Source: Bacteroides sp. 224
GTDB lineage: Bacteria > Bacteroidota > Bacteroidia > Bacteroidales > Bacteroidaceae
Assembly: GCF_010500995.1 (NCBI RefSeq)
Contig: NZ_QVMK01000021.1
Coordinates: forward strand, 1-45,475
Direction: 5' to 3'
Length of the DNA: 45,475 nt
Shown here: positions 36,296 to 44,913 of the stretch, in pieces
Layout of the letters: every line of letters begins with the position of its first letter
Position numbering within the stretch: position 1 is the first letter of the stretch
Position numbers and translations under genes: made by a program
The notes under the pieces: generated by a model
Databases searched by the model: none
Told to the model about the DNA's origin: nothing
What the model saw: the letters and a program-made list of their open reading frames with translations, nothing else

Positions 36296-37102
36296 ATGAA
36301 ACCCTCAACAATCAACCTCGTATATTTCAGCGCAACATACACAACAAAGAAAGTTGTTAAATTAATAGCTGAGCAGTCAAACTCTCCCATAACCGAATAT
36401 GACATTACCCAGCAATCACCGGAAAGCAATATTTCTTTCAATCCAAATGATCTGTTAATTGTAGGAATGCCTGTATACGCCGGTCGTATCCCGGTCGAAG
36501 CTGCCAAAGCACTCCAGAAATTCAAGGGCAACCACACACCTGCGATTATTGTATGTGTTTACGGAAACCGCGATTATGACGACGCACTTCTTGAACTCAA
36601 AGACATTGTAACCAACAACGGCTTCAAAACTATCTCTGCCGGGGCTTTTATTGCCCAACATTCCATTTTCCCCGAAGTGGGTTGCAATCGCCCGGATGAA
36701 AAAGACAACACGTTTATCAAACATTTTGCCGATCAAAGTTTTGAATTACTTGATAGTATTATAGATATCAGTATATTGTCGGATATAAAAGTCAAAGGCA
36801 ACATTCCTTACAAACAACCCGGAAGCATACCATTGAAACCAAAAGGAAACAGTAAATGCAATCAATGCGGTAGTTGTGTAAAGCTATGTCCTACGCAAGC
36901 CATACCTAAAGAAAATCCTCGAAAAACCAACAAAGATCTCTGTATATCTTGCGGACGCTGTATTGTAGTATGCCCACAAAACGCCCGCCGTTTTGGAGGA
37001 TTACTGTATAAAGTAGCCGGCAAGAAATTTGTAAGTGCTAACTCAGCCCGAAAAGAACCGGAAGTTACATTCAGTCTCCCCCCTACAAGCATAAACGAAT
37101 AG
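36296..37102 (+). CDS. EFR1-type flavodoxin-ferredoxin fusion protein
   Basis: A 268-residue soluble electron-transfer protein. The N-terminal flavodoxin-like domain has VYFSATYTTKKVV (phosphate-binding loop, residues about 8-20) and IVGMPVYAGRIP (about 55-66). The C-terminus carries two 4Fe-4S clusters: CNQCGSCVKLCP and CISCGRCIVVCP, eight cysteines in the standard pattern. It matches the EFR1 family common in Bacteroidales. It lies alone between two tRNA-related sites, outside the element, so it is probably a core chromosomal gene. Its physiological partner is unknown. Confidence 0.88.
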   Translation: MKPSTINLVYFSATYTTKKVVKLIAEQSNSPITEYDITQQSPESNISFNPNDLLIVGMPVYAGRIPVEAAKALQKFKGNHTPAIIVCVYGNRDYDDALLELKDIVTNNGFKTISAGAFIAQHSIFPEVGCNRPDEKDNTFIKHFADQSFELLDSIIDISILSDIKVKGNIPYKQPGSIPLKPKGNSKCNQCGSCVKLCPTQAIPKENPRKTNKDLCISCGRCIVVCPQNARRFGGLLYKVAGKKFVSANSARKEPEVTFSLPPTSINE

Positions 37103-37141
37103 GGAAAATGCAATTATTAAGCAAAAAAGTTTCTAAACTTC

Positions 37142-37171
37142 TTGCAAGATCAAAAAAAAGCGCTACCTTTG
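37142..37171 (+). promoter_or_regulatory. tRNA-Asp promoter
   Basis: TTGC at 37142-37145, an 18-base spacer and TACCTTTG at 37164-37171 fit the Bacteroidetes consensus. The start would be near 37178, giving a leader of about 30 bases before the tRNA. Confidence 0.65.
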
Positions 37172-37208
37172 CATCCGCAATCGGGAGAGATTGCTAAAGA
37201 CAATTTTT

Positions 37209-37285
37209 GGTTCGGTAGTTCAGTTGGTTAGAATACCTGCCTGTCACGCAGGGGGTCGCGGGTTCGAGTCCCGTCCGGACCGCCA
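37209..37285 (+). tRNA. tRNA-Asp (GTC)
   Basis: 77 bases with CCA encoded. The acceptor GGTTCGG pairs with CCGGACC (one G-U), the anticodon stem CCTGC/GCAGG holds loop CTGTCAC with anticodon GTC, and the T loop is GGTTCGAGTCC. Its 3' 33 bases are repeated at 35501-35533, the target of an integrase. A degraded integrase follows at 37525, so it may be a second target site. Confidence 0.95.
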
Positions 37286-37286
37286 A
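37254..37286 (+). other. Attachment core within tRNA-Asp (copy of 35501-35533)
   Basis: The 33-base match ends one base after the encoded CCA. Outside it the flanks diverge. This core lies immediately before the decayed integrase region. Confidence 0.75.
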
Positions 37287-37307
37287 TAGATTTAGAAAAT
37301 CAAAGAA

Positions 37308-37345
37308 AAGTTCTGATATCCAATAGAATGCAGGACTTTTTCTTT
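37308..37345 (+). terminator. tRNA-Asp terminator
   Basis: AAGTTCTG (37308-37315) pairs with CAGGACTT (37331-37338), followed by a T-rich run. Confidence 0.7.
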
Positions 37346-37399
37346 TTACCTACCTAGCAAAAAAAATCCCATTAAAACACAATCAAAAAAGACTAATTC

Positions 37400-37437
37400 G
37401 TGGGACTTTATAATTCTCACAAAAAGTCCCACTTTTT
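37400..37437 (+). terminator. Terminator before the integrase remnant
   Basis: GTGGGACTT (37400-37408) and AAGTCCCAC (37424-37432) form a 9-bp stem followed by TTTTT. It may belong to an earlier gene that is lost, or block readthrough from the tRNA. Confidence 0.6.
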
Positions 37438-37524
37438 GGATTCTTATTCGTTGTATTTCAGGATTTTACATAGCTCATAAATGAACTCTTAATAGTAATT
37501 TTGTAACCACGAAAGGAGTTTATC

Positions 37525-38240
37525 ATGGGATTAAAGAAAAGTACCTTTAATGTGAACTTTCTACTTAGAAAGCACAAGATGTTAAAAAAAACGGAGAAGC
37601 ACCCATTTATATGCGTATTACAGTTAATTGTAGAACTGTCGATATTTCCATTAAAAGGAGTGTAGCCGTTGAGTATTGGAATCAGACAAGAAAATGCTGT
37701 ACTTCTACTGGCAAGGTTGGCAAAGAATTGAATCGCTATATAGATACGATGAAAGCAAAAGTTCTCCAAATCCATAGGGAGTTGGAGATAGACGGAGTTC
37801 GTATTACTGCGGATCCTATCAGAGATAAATTGTACGGTCGGGATGAATCACAAAAAAAAAGATTTCTCTGCTTCTACGGTTGAAAAATTTGAGACTTCCT
37901 TGAATACGCTGAAAACATTTATCAAACATAGTACAAAGAAAGACGATATTCTACCGAAAAAGGTTTCCCATGTATTTATTCAAGATTTTGAATTCTTCCT
38001 GAAAGCCGAACGGAATATGCAACACAATTCAGCATTGAAGCATCTGAAAAACTTAAAAGAAAATTGTTCGCATACCCTTGCCAACGAATGGGTAAAGAAA
38101 GACCCGTTTGTTGGAATTCAGTTCAAACATGATAAAATAGATGTGGATTTTCTAAGCCAAGAAGAACTAGACCGAATTAAGAATAAGGAATTCTCTATCA
38201 AACACCTGGAAGTTGTGCGGGATATATTTTTATTTTGCAC
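37525..38240 (+). pseudogene. Frameshifted tyrosine integrase, N-terminal part
   Basis: The start (MGLKKSTFNVNFLLRK, ribosome site AAAGGAG at 37512) leads into a Bacteroidetes integrase arm-binding domain, but the frame breaks at a poly-A run near 37578-37585 and continues as GEAPIYMRITV. It breaks again at a poly-A run at 37851-37860, then reads DFSASTVEKFETSLNTLKTF, the core-binding domain, through FIQDFEFFLKAER. The homology stops at RDIFLFC near 38240, before the Arg/His/Tyr catalytic domain, where an ISL3-type remnant begins. At least two one-base changes plus a truncation make it inactive. TAATTTTG at 37496-37503 may be its old promoter. It probably drove integration at the neighbouring tRNA-Asp. 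Confidence 0.8.
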
Positions 38241-38535
38241 ATACGGGTATCTCCATTTTCAAAAACATGAGTATATTTGCGTCTTTCTTCTTTTGCTAAT
38301 GCCATTTCATTATTTCCATATCTATAGCCAGCCAACGATAATCTACCCAAAAATCACTGACAGCGTCATTCATTCTACCACCAATGTAGCTATGGGAAAG
38401 GCTTTCTTGGCTATCAAACGCATTGTAGGTGATAAATCAAGGGTTATTTGTTATTTCTTTTACTTTCAGGCGCAATGAACGAGGCAATTTTTCTAATGCA
38501 TCAATTAAGACAAAATAGAAGTTAATAGAGGTTTT
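38241..38535 (-). pseudogene. ISL3-family transposase remnant
   Basis: Read on the minus strand in changing frames, pieces match an ISL3/IS204-type DDE transposase: IDALEKLPRSLRLKVKEIT, then SPTMRLIAKKAFP, then VSDFWVDYRWLAID, and LAKEERRKYTHVFENGDTR. Frameshifts and stops separate the pieces, and both ends of the element are missing or not visible. It abuts the integrase remnant at about 38241, so it either caused the truncation or replaced the integrase end. The right boundary near 38535 is approximate. Confidence 0.65.
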
Positions 38536-38580
38536 TAGGCAAAAATATGGGCGGTTCGCAAGTATTTAGTATTTTTGTCC

Positions 38581-39450
38581 ATGGAAAATTCAGTTCTTCA
38601 CAACATCACTTTATCAACACCTAAAGATAGTGCTAATTTGACAACTAGCATGAGTCTTCCATTGTGGCTTGACAAGCATATATTTGAAGTACTTGGCGCA
38701 AAAAACTGTCAATCAAATACCAATATGACTGTCATTGATTGGGATAAATCTGATGTCCTCAATTATCTTGGAACATATTTTCCACGTAGCTATGTCGAAT
38801 CATACTGCATTTTCAAGCAATATTTTGAAAATTTCGAGATAAACTATACATCTAAAGAAGAGTTGTCTATTTTTGATTTTGGTTGTGGTACAGGAGGCGA
38901 AATAATAGGTTTAATATCAGCTATTACTGAGCGATTTGCGAATGTGAAAACAATTAATATTGTAGCACTTGATGGGAATAAGCATTCTTTAAGACTTTAT
39001 GAGGATGTATTAGAAAGATTCAGATCCCAGTCAAAAATACAAATCAACAATAGAATTGCACCAATAGAAATTGATGATTTTTATGATTTAAGTATTATAG
39101 AAAGTGTAATTACTATTCAATTCGACATAATTATTACCTTTAAAGCTATATGTGAGTTTGTGACCAAGCAACGCTTTGAGCAAGATAATCCTTACAAACA
39201 CATAGCTAATACTTTTTTGCCTAAATTATTAGATAAAGGGATAATGCTTTTGGTTGATGTAACAACGTATAATGAAGTTTCACAAGAATGGCTACCCAAA
39301 ATGATTGACAAAGGATTGAGTGATGTAGATTGTGAAATAATTGGTAGAAACACTGGATATAACCAAACTTTCTCGATTTCACACTCGAAAAAGCAAAATG
39401 ATATAAGTAAAATAGCTTGGCGTATAATAGAAAAAAAATATATAAAATAA
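38581..39450 (+). CDS. Class I SAM-dependent methyltransferase (operon gene 1)
   Basis: A 289-residue protein with the SAM-binding motif FDFGCGTGGE (residues 98-107), a following acidic strand VALDGNKHSL (motif II-like) and DIIITFKAICEFV as a motif IV-like strand. There is no DPPY/NPPY or PC catalytic motif, so it is probably not a standard DNA base methylase; RNA, protein or small-molecule targets are open. The ATG at 38581 is the first in frame. The stop is one base before the helicase ATG, making it the first of a four-gene operon. I do not recognise a closer family. Confidence 0.8.
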   Translation: MENSVLHNITLSTPKDSANLTTSMSLPLWLDKHIFEVLGAKNCQSNTNMTVIDWDKSDVLNYLGTYFPRSYVESYCIFKQYFENFEINYTSKEELSIFDFGCGTGGEIIGLISAITERFANVKTINIVALDGNKHSLRLYEDVLERFRSQSKIQINNRIAPIEIDDFYDLSIIESVITIQFDIIITFKAICEFVTKQRFEQDNPYKHIANTFLPKLLDKGIMLLVDVTTYNEVSQEWLPKMIDKGLSDVDCEIIGRNTGYNQTFSISHSKKQNDISKIAWRIIEKKYIK

Positions 39451-39451
39451 T

Positions 39452-40594
39452 ATGGCAAAAAAAGACTGGATGATAATAGAATCTGAATTGGATGAAGATC
39501 AGATTCGAGTTTTAATGGCTACACTTGATAAGTCATGTGTGGTTTCCGGTTGTGCCGGAAGTGGGAAATCAGTACTTGCATTAATTAAAGCTCAACGTAT
39601 TCAAAAAGAAAAAGGAGATAATTATAGAATAATTGTTTTCACTAAGGCATTGTGTCGTTACATGAATACAGGGAAAGAGACGCTCGGCTTGAAAAATGAT
39701 TTTTTTTATCATAAAGAATGGAGATGGAAGAGATACTTGAAGCAATATGCTAATCGTCAGTCTTATATGGTGTATGAGAGAGATGAAAATGGGAATATGA
39801 TTCCTTATAGACCATCTGCTGATTATATCATTGTGGATGAAATACAAGATTTCAGTCAAGAAGAAATTGAAGAATTTCTTTCGGCAACAAATAAAAACTT
39901 TTTCTTTTTTGGTGATACAGCACAATCAATATATGAAGGATTAAAGAAAACTCTTCCAGTAGAGGAAGTAGTAAATTTATCACCATCAAACAAGCGACCC
40001 AAAACATTTGAACTTTATCGGAATTACAGATTGCCAATATCCGTCGCTCGTGTCGTACAATATATTGGCGTAAATCTTGATGGATATGACGAAAGTACAT
40101 ATAAGAGTACAGAAACTGCTATTCCTAAATTTATCCAATATAGAACTCTGGAAGAACAAGTGCAATCAATGGTTGATATAATTAGAAAAAGGGATTTATC
40201 GGATGTTGGGATTTTAGTACCACATAAAAGAATTATTAAACAACTAAGTGATTTGCTAAATAAGTTTGGTCTGAATCATGAAATGAAGTATGAAGATGAA
40301 GAAAATTTTAGAAATAATGTTGACAATCTAAACTTCAATACGACAAATCCTAAAATAATGACATATCATAGCGCAAAGGGATTACAATTTGAATCAGTTT
40401 TTATACCTGCGATTTCCGAATTGACAGATGATGATGAACGTAAAATCTCTGAGCAGAAAGCTCTTTATGTTGCAATGACACGTACATATCGGCATCTATA
40501 TATTATGTACAGCGGAGAACTACCTTATCCATTATGCGATGTGCCTGAGCATTTATATAATACATCAGAAATAGAAAAAATTGAGGATTTATAA
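39452..40594 (+). CDS. Short SF1 (UvrD-like) helicase/ATPase (operon gene 2)
   Basis: A 380-residue protein. Walker A GCAGSGKS at 33-40, DEIQD at 129-133 (motif II), GDTAQSIYEG (motif III, about 154-163), YRNYRLP at 189-195 (motif IV), HSAKGLQFESVF at 306-317 (motif V) and LYVAMTRTYRHLY at 338-350 (motif VI). All UvrD-type motifs are present, but the protein is about half the length of UvrD, so it lacks most of the 1B/2B accessory domains. It may act as a nucleic-acid-triggered ATPase or translocase with the large partner downstream. The one-base gaps on both sides imply coupled translation. Confidence 0.85.
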   Translation: MAKKDWMIIESELDEDQIRVLMATLDKSCVVSGCAGSGKSVLALIKAQRIQKEKGDNYRIIVFTKALCRYMNTGKETLGLKNDFFYHKEWRWKRYLKQYANRQSYMVYERDENGNMIPYRPSADYIIVDEIQDFSQEEIEEFLSATNKNFFFFGDTAQSIYEGLKKTLPVEEVVNLSPSNKRPKTFELYRNYRLPISVARVVQYIGVNLDGYDESTYKSTETAIPKFIQYRTLEEQVQSMVDIIRKRDLSDVGILVPHKRIIKQLSDLLNKFGLNHEMKYEDEENFRNNVDNLNFNTTNPKIMTYHSAKGLQFESVFIPAISELTDDDERKISEQKALYVAMTRTYRHLYIMYSGELPYPLCDVPEHLYNTSEIEKIEDL

Positions 40595-40595
40595 T

Positions 40596-42680
40596 ATGAA
40601 GAAATTATATATACCAACAACAACTCTTAATTTCAATAATATATTGTCAAGTGAGAGCATTTCTCCAAAGTCTTTTTATGAAAAACGAGGTTTTGGATAT
40701 AGTAGATGGTTTTCAATACCTGAGAATAATTTTGACAATATTATTTTATTATATGAATCATTATGTTCTTTTGATCGCCCCAAAAGTGATTATGAGGATC
40801 ATCCACTTTTGATAGAAGTGTATTTACCCCAAGAAACAGCGTCAAGTTTAACTCAATTAGAAGAAAGAGTTTACTGCTGTGATCATACAGTATATTTAAC
40901 CCCTTGGAATACACGATTCTTATTTTTTTCTAATGAAGACAAAAGAATAACATTGTCAATGTCTGATAGCAGTCTCGAAACAAAATTACTTAAATTATAT
41001 TCAAAGCGTTTTTCTGTTGAAAACTCACAAAAAAAATATGATAAAATCAGCTTTTCAGATACTGTTAAAATAAACTTATCAGAAGTAGAAAAAGATATCC
41101 GAATCAATAAAATGAAGGGACTTTTGTACGGATACTACATTGGAGCGTTGTTGTCAACCTCTTCGGAATCAGTTAAGCAATTAAATGTATTACGTGAAAT
41201 ATTCAATATATTTGCAGCAATCTTGTCAAGTTTGGATAAAATACCAACTGATTATCAAGAAAATAAATTAGATTCGTTATTAAATGAGTTACGAAAAACC
41301 GATTCGTTTTACATAACATTGCTTAGTATTATTGACGATGTAAACAAAACAGATCAAGTTATTTCTGCAATCAAGTCGGAGTATGGTTTTCTAAAGAATG
41401 ACCTTGATATAAGGCGTTTATTAAACGATCTGCGATTCAACAAAGAACAAACAGATGTAAAAAATGCTTCTATTATTTGGATTGAGAACAAGATATTCCA
41501 ACAAGAAGAAAAAATCAGAAATGAATATCAACCATTATCAACAGAAAAGAGCGAAATAGTTATTGTTAATAATAAGTTGTCATTTGTTTCCGATTCTATT
41601 ATTAAAGATAAAACAGAAAATGAGCTATTTAAACATTGGATAAACGATCTATTTTCGTCAAAAGACTATAATGGAAAGATAAGTTCATTCAAAGAAAGAA
41701 TCTCAGATGATGCAACAACAGAGGCAAAAGAAGTATATCAAGAAAAATGGGTCGATAGTTATGCTAAAGAATTCTTAAACAAATTGCGCCGTCATGTAAG
41801 AGGTGATGAATTTGGGCTAACTTGGGATAATGGAGTTTTTTCTTCCATTGCAGCTGTCATCACAAATGGCGGGGAATGGGCTAAATTACTTACGTTTATG
41901 CAAAGCAAAGGAATGTATGACTATCGTCTTGCATTTGCCATGTTTGGTGTCCTAAACGGATTTGCTAATCTAACGCGAGACTTTACAGACATTATATATT
42001 CATGCGACAGCAACTATATAGCGGAAATTTACAAAGAATTTCATGGTCAACTATTTGGCAATAATCCTGTTATTGAATCTGTAAAGCAAAAAAATGATGA
42101 GATAATAAAAAAAGATAATGATAAAATTATATCTATAAAAACAATTGAAGATATTAATGACAGTGAGATTCTTTCTTTTATAAACTATTTAATTGTGAAA
42201 TGTAAAAGTGCGGAAAGAGATAAACACGTATACGAAAAACTATTTAGAGAGCATGGAATGTCTTATGGGTTACTACAAGCGATCAAAGACAATAAAGTTC
42301 TAAATAAAGGTAAAGGAGTACGGAAAAATGTGATTAAATTTATTGAAAAAGAGATTAAATCTAAATCTAATAATATATTTGCCAGCCAACCGATTAAAAA
42401 CAAATTTTATTTAGATGAATCTGTTTTTGACCGTATAGAGTACTTGCTTTCAAAAGAAAAAAAGGAGCGGAATAAAATTAAAACTGAAATAGATTGGATA
42501 CAAAAAGTTCATAAAGATGGCGGATATCAAAAAAAATCAGGAGACTGGATAAAATTAAACGATCATTCAAATCAGGCAGTTATTAAGCATTTTGAGAATA
42601 ACGCTAAAGATAGAATTGAACCAACTCTTTTAGTAAAGATAGTGGGAAAATTGAAAGAATTATACTTAAGAGATGAATAA
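40596..42680 (+). CDS. Large protein of unknown family (operon gene 3)
   Basis: A 694-residue protein. The ATG at 40596 is used because it follows the helicase stop by one base; an in-frame ATG at 40581 would overlap. I recognise no domain. The first 200 residues look mixed alpha/beta (HPLLIEVYLPQETASSL, VYLTPWNTRFLFF), and the rest is strongly helical and charged, with no signal or membrane segment. Its last eight bases overlap the DUF1848 start. The AT-rich codon use equals its neighbours, supporting a single origin for the operon. Length and position suggest it is the core or sensor of the system, but no function can be assigned. Confidence 0.85.
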   Translation: MKKLYIPTTTLNFNNILSSESISPKSFYEKRGFGYSRWFSIPENNFDNIILLYESLCSFDRPKSDYEDHPLLIEVYLPQETASSLTQLEERVYCCDHTVYLTPWNTRFLFFSNEDKRITLSMSDSSLETKLLKLYSKRFSVENSQKKYDKISFSDTVKINLSEVEKDIRINKMKGLLYGYYIGALLSTSSESVKQLNVLREIFNIFAAILSSLDKIPTDYQENKLDSLLNELRKTDSFYITLLSIIDDVNKTDQVISAIKSEYGFLKNDLDIRRLLNDLRFNKEQTDVKNASIIWIENKIFQQEEKIRNEYQPLSTEKSEIVIVNNKLSFVSDSIIKDKTENELFKHWINDLFSSKDYNGKISSFKERISDDATTEAKEVYQEKWVDSYAKEFLNKLRRHVRGDEFGLTWDNGVFSSIAAVITNGGEWAKLLTFMQSKGMYDYRLAFAMFGVLNGFANLTRDFTDIIYSCDSNYIAEIYKEFHGQLFGNNPVIESVKQKNDEIIKKDNDKIISIKTIEDINDSEILSFINYLIVKCKSAERDKHVYEKLFREHGMSYGLLQAIKDNKVLNKGKGVRKNVIKFIEKEIKSKSNNIFASQPIKNKFYLDESVFDRIEYLLSKEKKERNKIKTEIDWIQKVHKDGGYQKKSGDWIKLNDHSNQAVIKHFENNAKDRIEPTLLVKIVGKLKELYLRDE

Positions 42681-43728
42681 TAAAATCAAAATAACAACTG
42701 ACAACGGAGATTTAGTTGAGGCACAAGCCCCAGTAATTGTTTCTGCTAGCAGAAGTACTGATATTCCCGCATTTTATGCTAAATGGTTTGTCAATCGTCT
42801 AAAAGTTGGTTATTGTGTTTGGTATAATCCTTTTAATCAACAGCCAATGTATATTTCATTCAAAAACACCAAAGCGGTTGTTTTTTGGACAAAAAACCCA
42901 AAACCGTTGATTCCATACTTAGATGAATTAGAAAAAAGAGGCATCAAATATTATTTTCAATACACACTCAATGACTATGAAAAAGAAAGGTTTGAGCCAA
43001 ATGTGCCATCGTTAGATGAACGTATCAGTACATTCAAGAAACTCTCCGATCTTATCGGCAAAGAGAGGGTTATATGGCGATTCGACCCAATTATTTTGAC
43101 TGATGAGATCACTCCAAGATCATTGTTGACTCGTATCTGGCACATAGGAAATGCTTTAAAAGGCTATACAAATAAACTTGTTTTTAGTTTTGTAGATATC
43201 AAGGCATATCGTAAGGTTCAAAACAACCTGATTAAAGAAACGAGCTCTTTCACAAAAAAAAGTTTAGATAGGGCTGAGCCAACTCAAGAACAAATAAATG
43301 AAATTATTGAAGGACTTGTAAAAATACGGGAGGCATGGGCAAAAGACGGATGGAAAATATCTATGGCTACCTGTGCGGAAGAAGCGAATTTGGGAAAATA
43401 TGGAATCGAACATAACCGCTGCATAGATGGAGAACTGATGAAGCAAATATTTTCAGAAGACAGAGACTTAATATACTATCTTAATTATGGTAAACTACCT
43501 GAAAAAACGTTGTTTGGAGATGAAGTAAAACTTTCACTAAAACCCGTTAATATGAAAGATAAAGGACAAAGAAAAATTTGCGGATGCATGGTAAGCAAAG
43601 ATATCGGCATGTATAACACCTGCTCTCATCATTGTGTTTACTGCTATGCTAATACATCAAGAAAAGTAGTTGATTCCAATAGAGATATTCACGACGAAGA
43701 AAGCGAAAGTTTAATTCAGAGGCAATGA
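42673..43728 (+). CDS. DUF1848 radical-SAM-like protein (operon gene 4)
   Basis: A 351-residue protein of the DUF1848 family. The N-terminal part is VIVSASRSTDIPAFYAKWF, then VVFWTKNPKPLI and YYFQYTLNDYE, a TIM-barrel-like layout. The C-terminus has CGC and CSHHCVYC (residues 317-324), a C-x3-C-x2-C arrangement like radical SAM enzymes, though at the C-terminal end as is usual for DUF1848. Relation to spore photoproduct lyase-like repair enzymes has been proposed for similar families; whether it acts on DNA here is unknown. The start codon overlaps the stop of gene 3 (ATGAATAA at 42673-42680). Confidence 0.85.
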   Translation: MNNKIKITTDNGDLVEAQAPVIVSASRSTDIPAFYAKWFVNRLKVGYCVWYNPFNQQPMYISFKNTKAVVFWTKNPKPLIPYLDELEKRGIKYYFQYTLNDYEKERFEPNVPSLDERISTFKKLSDLIGKERVIWRFDPIILTDEITPRSLLTRIWHIGNALKGYTNKLVFSFVDIKAYRKVQNNLIKETSSFTKKSLDRAEPTQEQINEIIEGLVKIREAWAKDGWKISMATCAEEANLGKYGIEHNRCIDGELMKQIFSEDRDLIYYLNYGKLPEKTLFGDEVKLSLKPVNMKDKGQRKICGCMVSKDIGMYNTCSHHCVYCYANTSRKVVDSNRDIHDEESESLIQRQ

Positions 43729-43754
43729 TACTGTTAGAAAAAAAACGTATAAAA

Positions 43755-44870
43755 TTATTCTCCAATCTCCTCTCTGATAAAATTTTCCAAAACCTTCTTA
43801 TCCGGCAATTGGACTAAGTATTTAGAAACAAACAGTTGATTATCCATTCCCGAAGTGGCATATTTCGCCAATGCTTCGCCTTTGCTTCCACAAAGAATAA
43901 GTCCGATAGGTGGATTATCGCTGTCCGACATTTCATTTTCTTTGTAATAATTCAAATAGACATTCATTTGCCCAACATCAGCATGGTCGAACTTACCAAT
44001 TTTCAAATCAATCAGGATATGGCTTTTTAGAATGCGATGATAGAAAACCAAGTCGATGCGGTAATGGGTGTTGTCGAATGTGATTCGTTTCTGGCGAGCT
44101 TCGAAACAAAATCCGGTACCAAGTTCTATTAGAAATTTCTGTAAATGGTCTAAAATAGCTTGTTCCAACTCTGATTCGCTATATTCTGACCGTTCTTCCA
44201 ATCCAAGAAACTCCAAAAAGTAAGGATCACGGATTACATCTATACTTTGAGCCGGTTTCTGATTCTTAAATTTACTAATGATAGCTTCTTTGTTTTTAGA
44301 CAAGCCAGTTCGGACATATAAAGCTGTATTGATGGCGCGCTCCAGTTCACGTACGCTCCAGTTGTTCTTTATTGTTTCTACTTCATAGAACAGGCGTTCA
44401 AGCGGATCGTCAAATCGAATCAATTCAATAAAATGAGAGTAGGACAATCTTGACAGGAGCATTTCTGGCGACAATTCGAGGTTCTCAGCCAATTCGACAG
44501 ACGCTGTCTGTTGAATCTCTATACTGCTGTTTGAAAGCAATTTGATGTCTTGATTTTGAAATATAACAGACAGTGTCTGTTGAATCTTAGGATACGTTTT
44601 ATAAAAGGTTCTGCAAGTTCTCAATGCCATAGGAGAAAATCCTTTAAGACCTTTTCCTTTTATAGATTTAGATATTGCTTCAATTAGCTTGTCGCCATAC
44701 TTTGCCCTATCTTCCCCATATTGCTCGTATTCTACAATATAATATCCAACAAGCCAATTGCGTATGGTTAGGTTTTGGTTGATAGCTCTCTTTACATTTT
44801 CTTGTAATGCGCTATGTGTTTGATAAACATTATCAATTAGTTGGTCGAAATTTTGATGTTTTACTATCAT
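43755..44870 (-). CDS. DUF1016 (YhcG-type) PDDEXK nuclease
   Basis: A 371-residue protein with an N-terminal DUF1016_N domain (FDQLIDNVYQTHSALQENVKRAINQNLTIRNWLVGYYI) and a C-terminal nuclease domain. In the latter, RIDLVFYH gives Asp 273, LIDLKIG gives Asp 288 and Lys 290, and QMNVYLNYY gives the Gln 301-containing helix of the restriction-endonuclease-like fold. Members are known in R-M-associated and replication-repair settings; several are in defence islands. It runs convergent to the four-gene operon, with 26 bases between stops, and is not part of it. Intact. Confidence 0.88.
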   Translation of the reverse strand: MIVKHQNFDQLIDNVYQTHSALQENVKRAINQNLTIRNWLVGYYIVEYEQYGEDRAKYGDKLIEAISKSIKGKGLKGFSPMALRTCRTFYKTYPKIQQTLSVIFQNQDIKLLSNSSIEIQQTASVELAENLELSPEMLLSRLSYSHFIELIRFDDPLERLFYEVETIKNNWSVRELERAINTALYVRTGLSKNKEAIISKFKNQKPAQSIDVIRDPYFLEFLGLEERSEYSESELEQAILDHLQKFLIELGTGFCFEARQKRITFDNTHYRIDLVFYHRILKSHILIDLKIGKFDHADVGQMNVYLNYYKENEMSDSDNPPIGLILCGSKGEALAKYATSGMDNQLFVSKYLVQLPDKKVLENFIREEIGE

Positions 44871-44913
44871 TGGAGATTTGAATTATGGTGTAAAGGTAAT
44901 GAATTCCTGTGAA

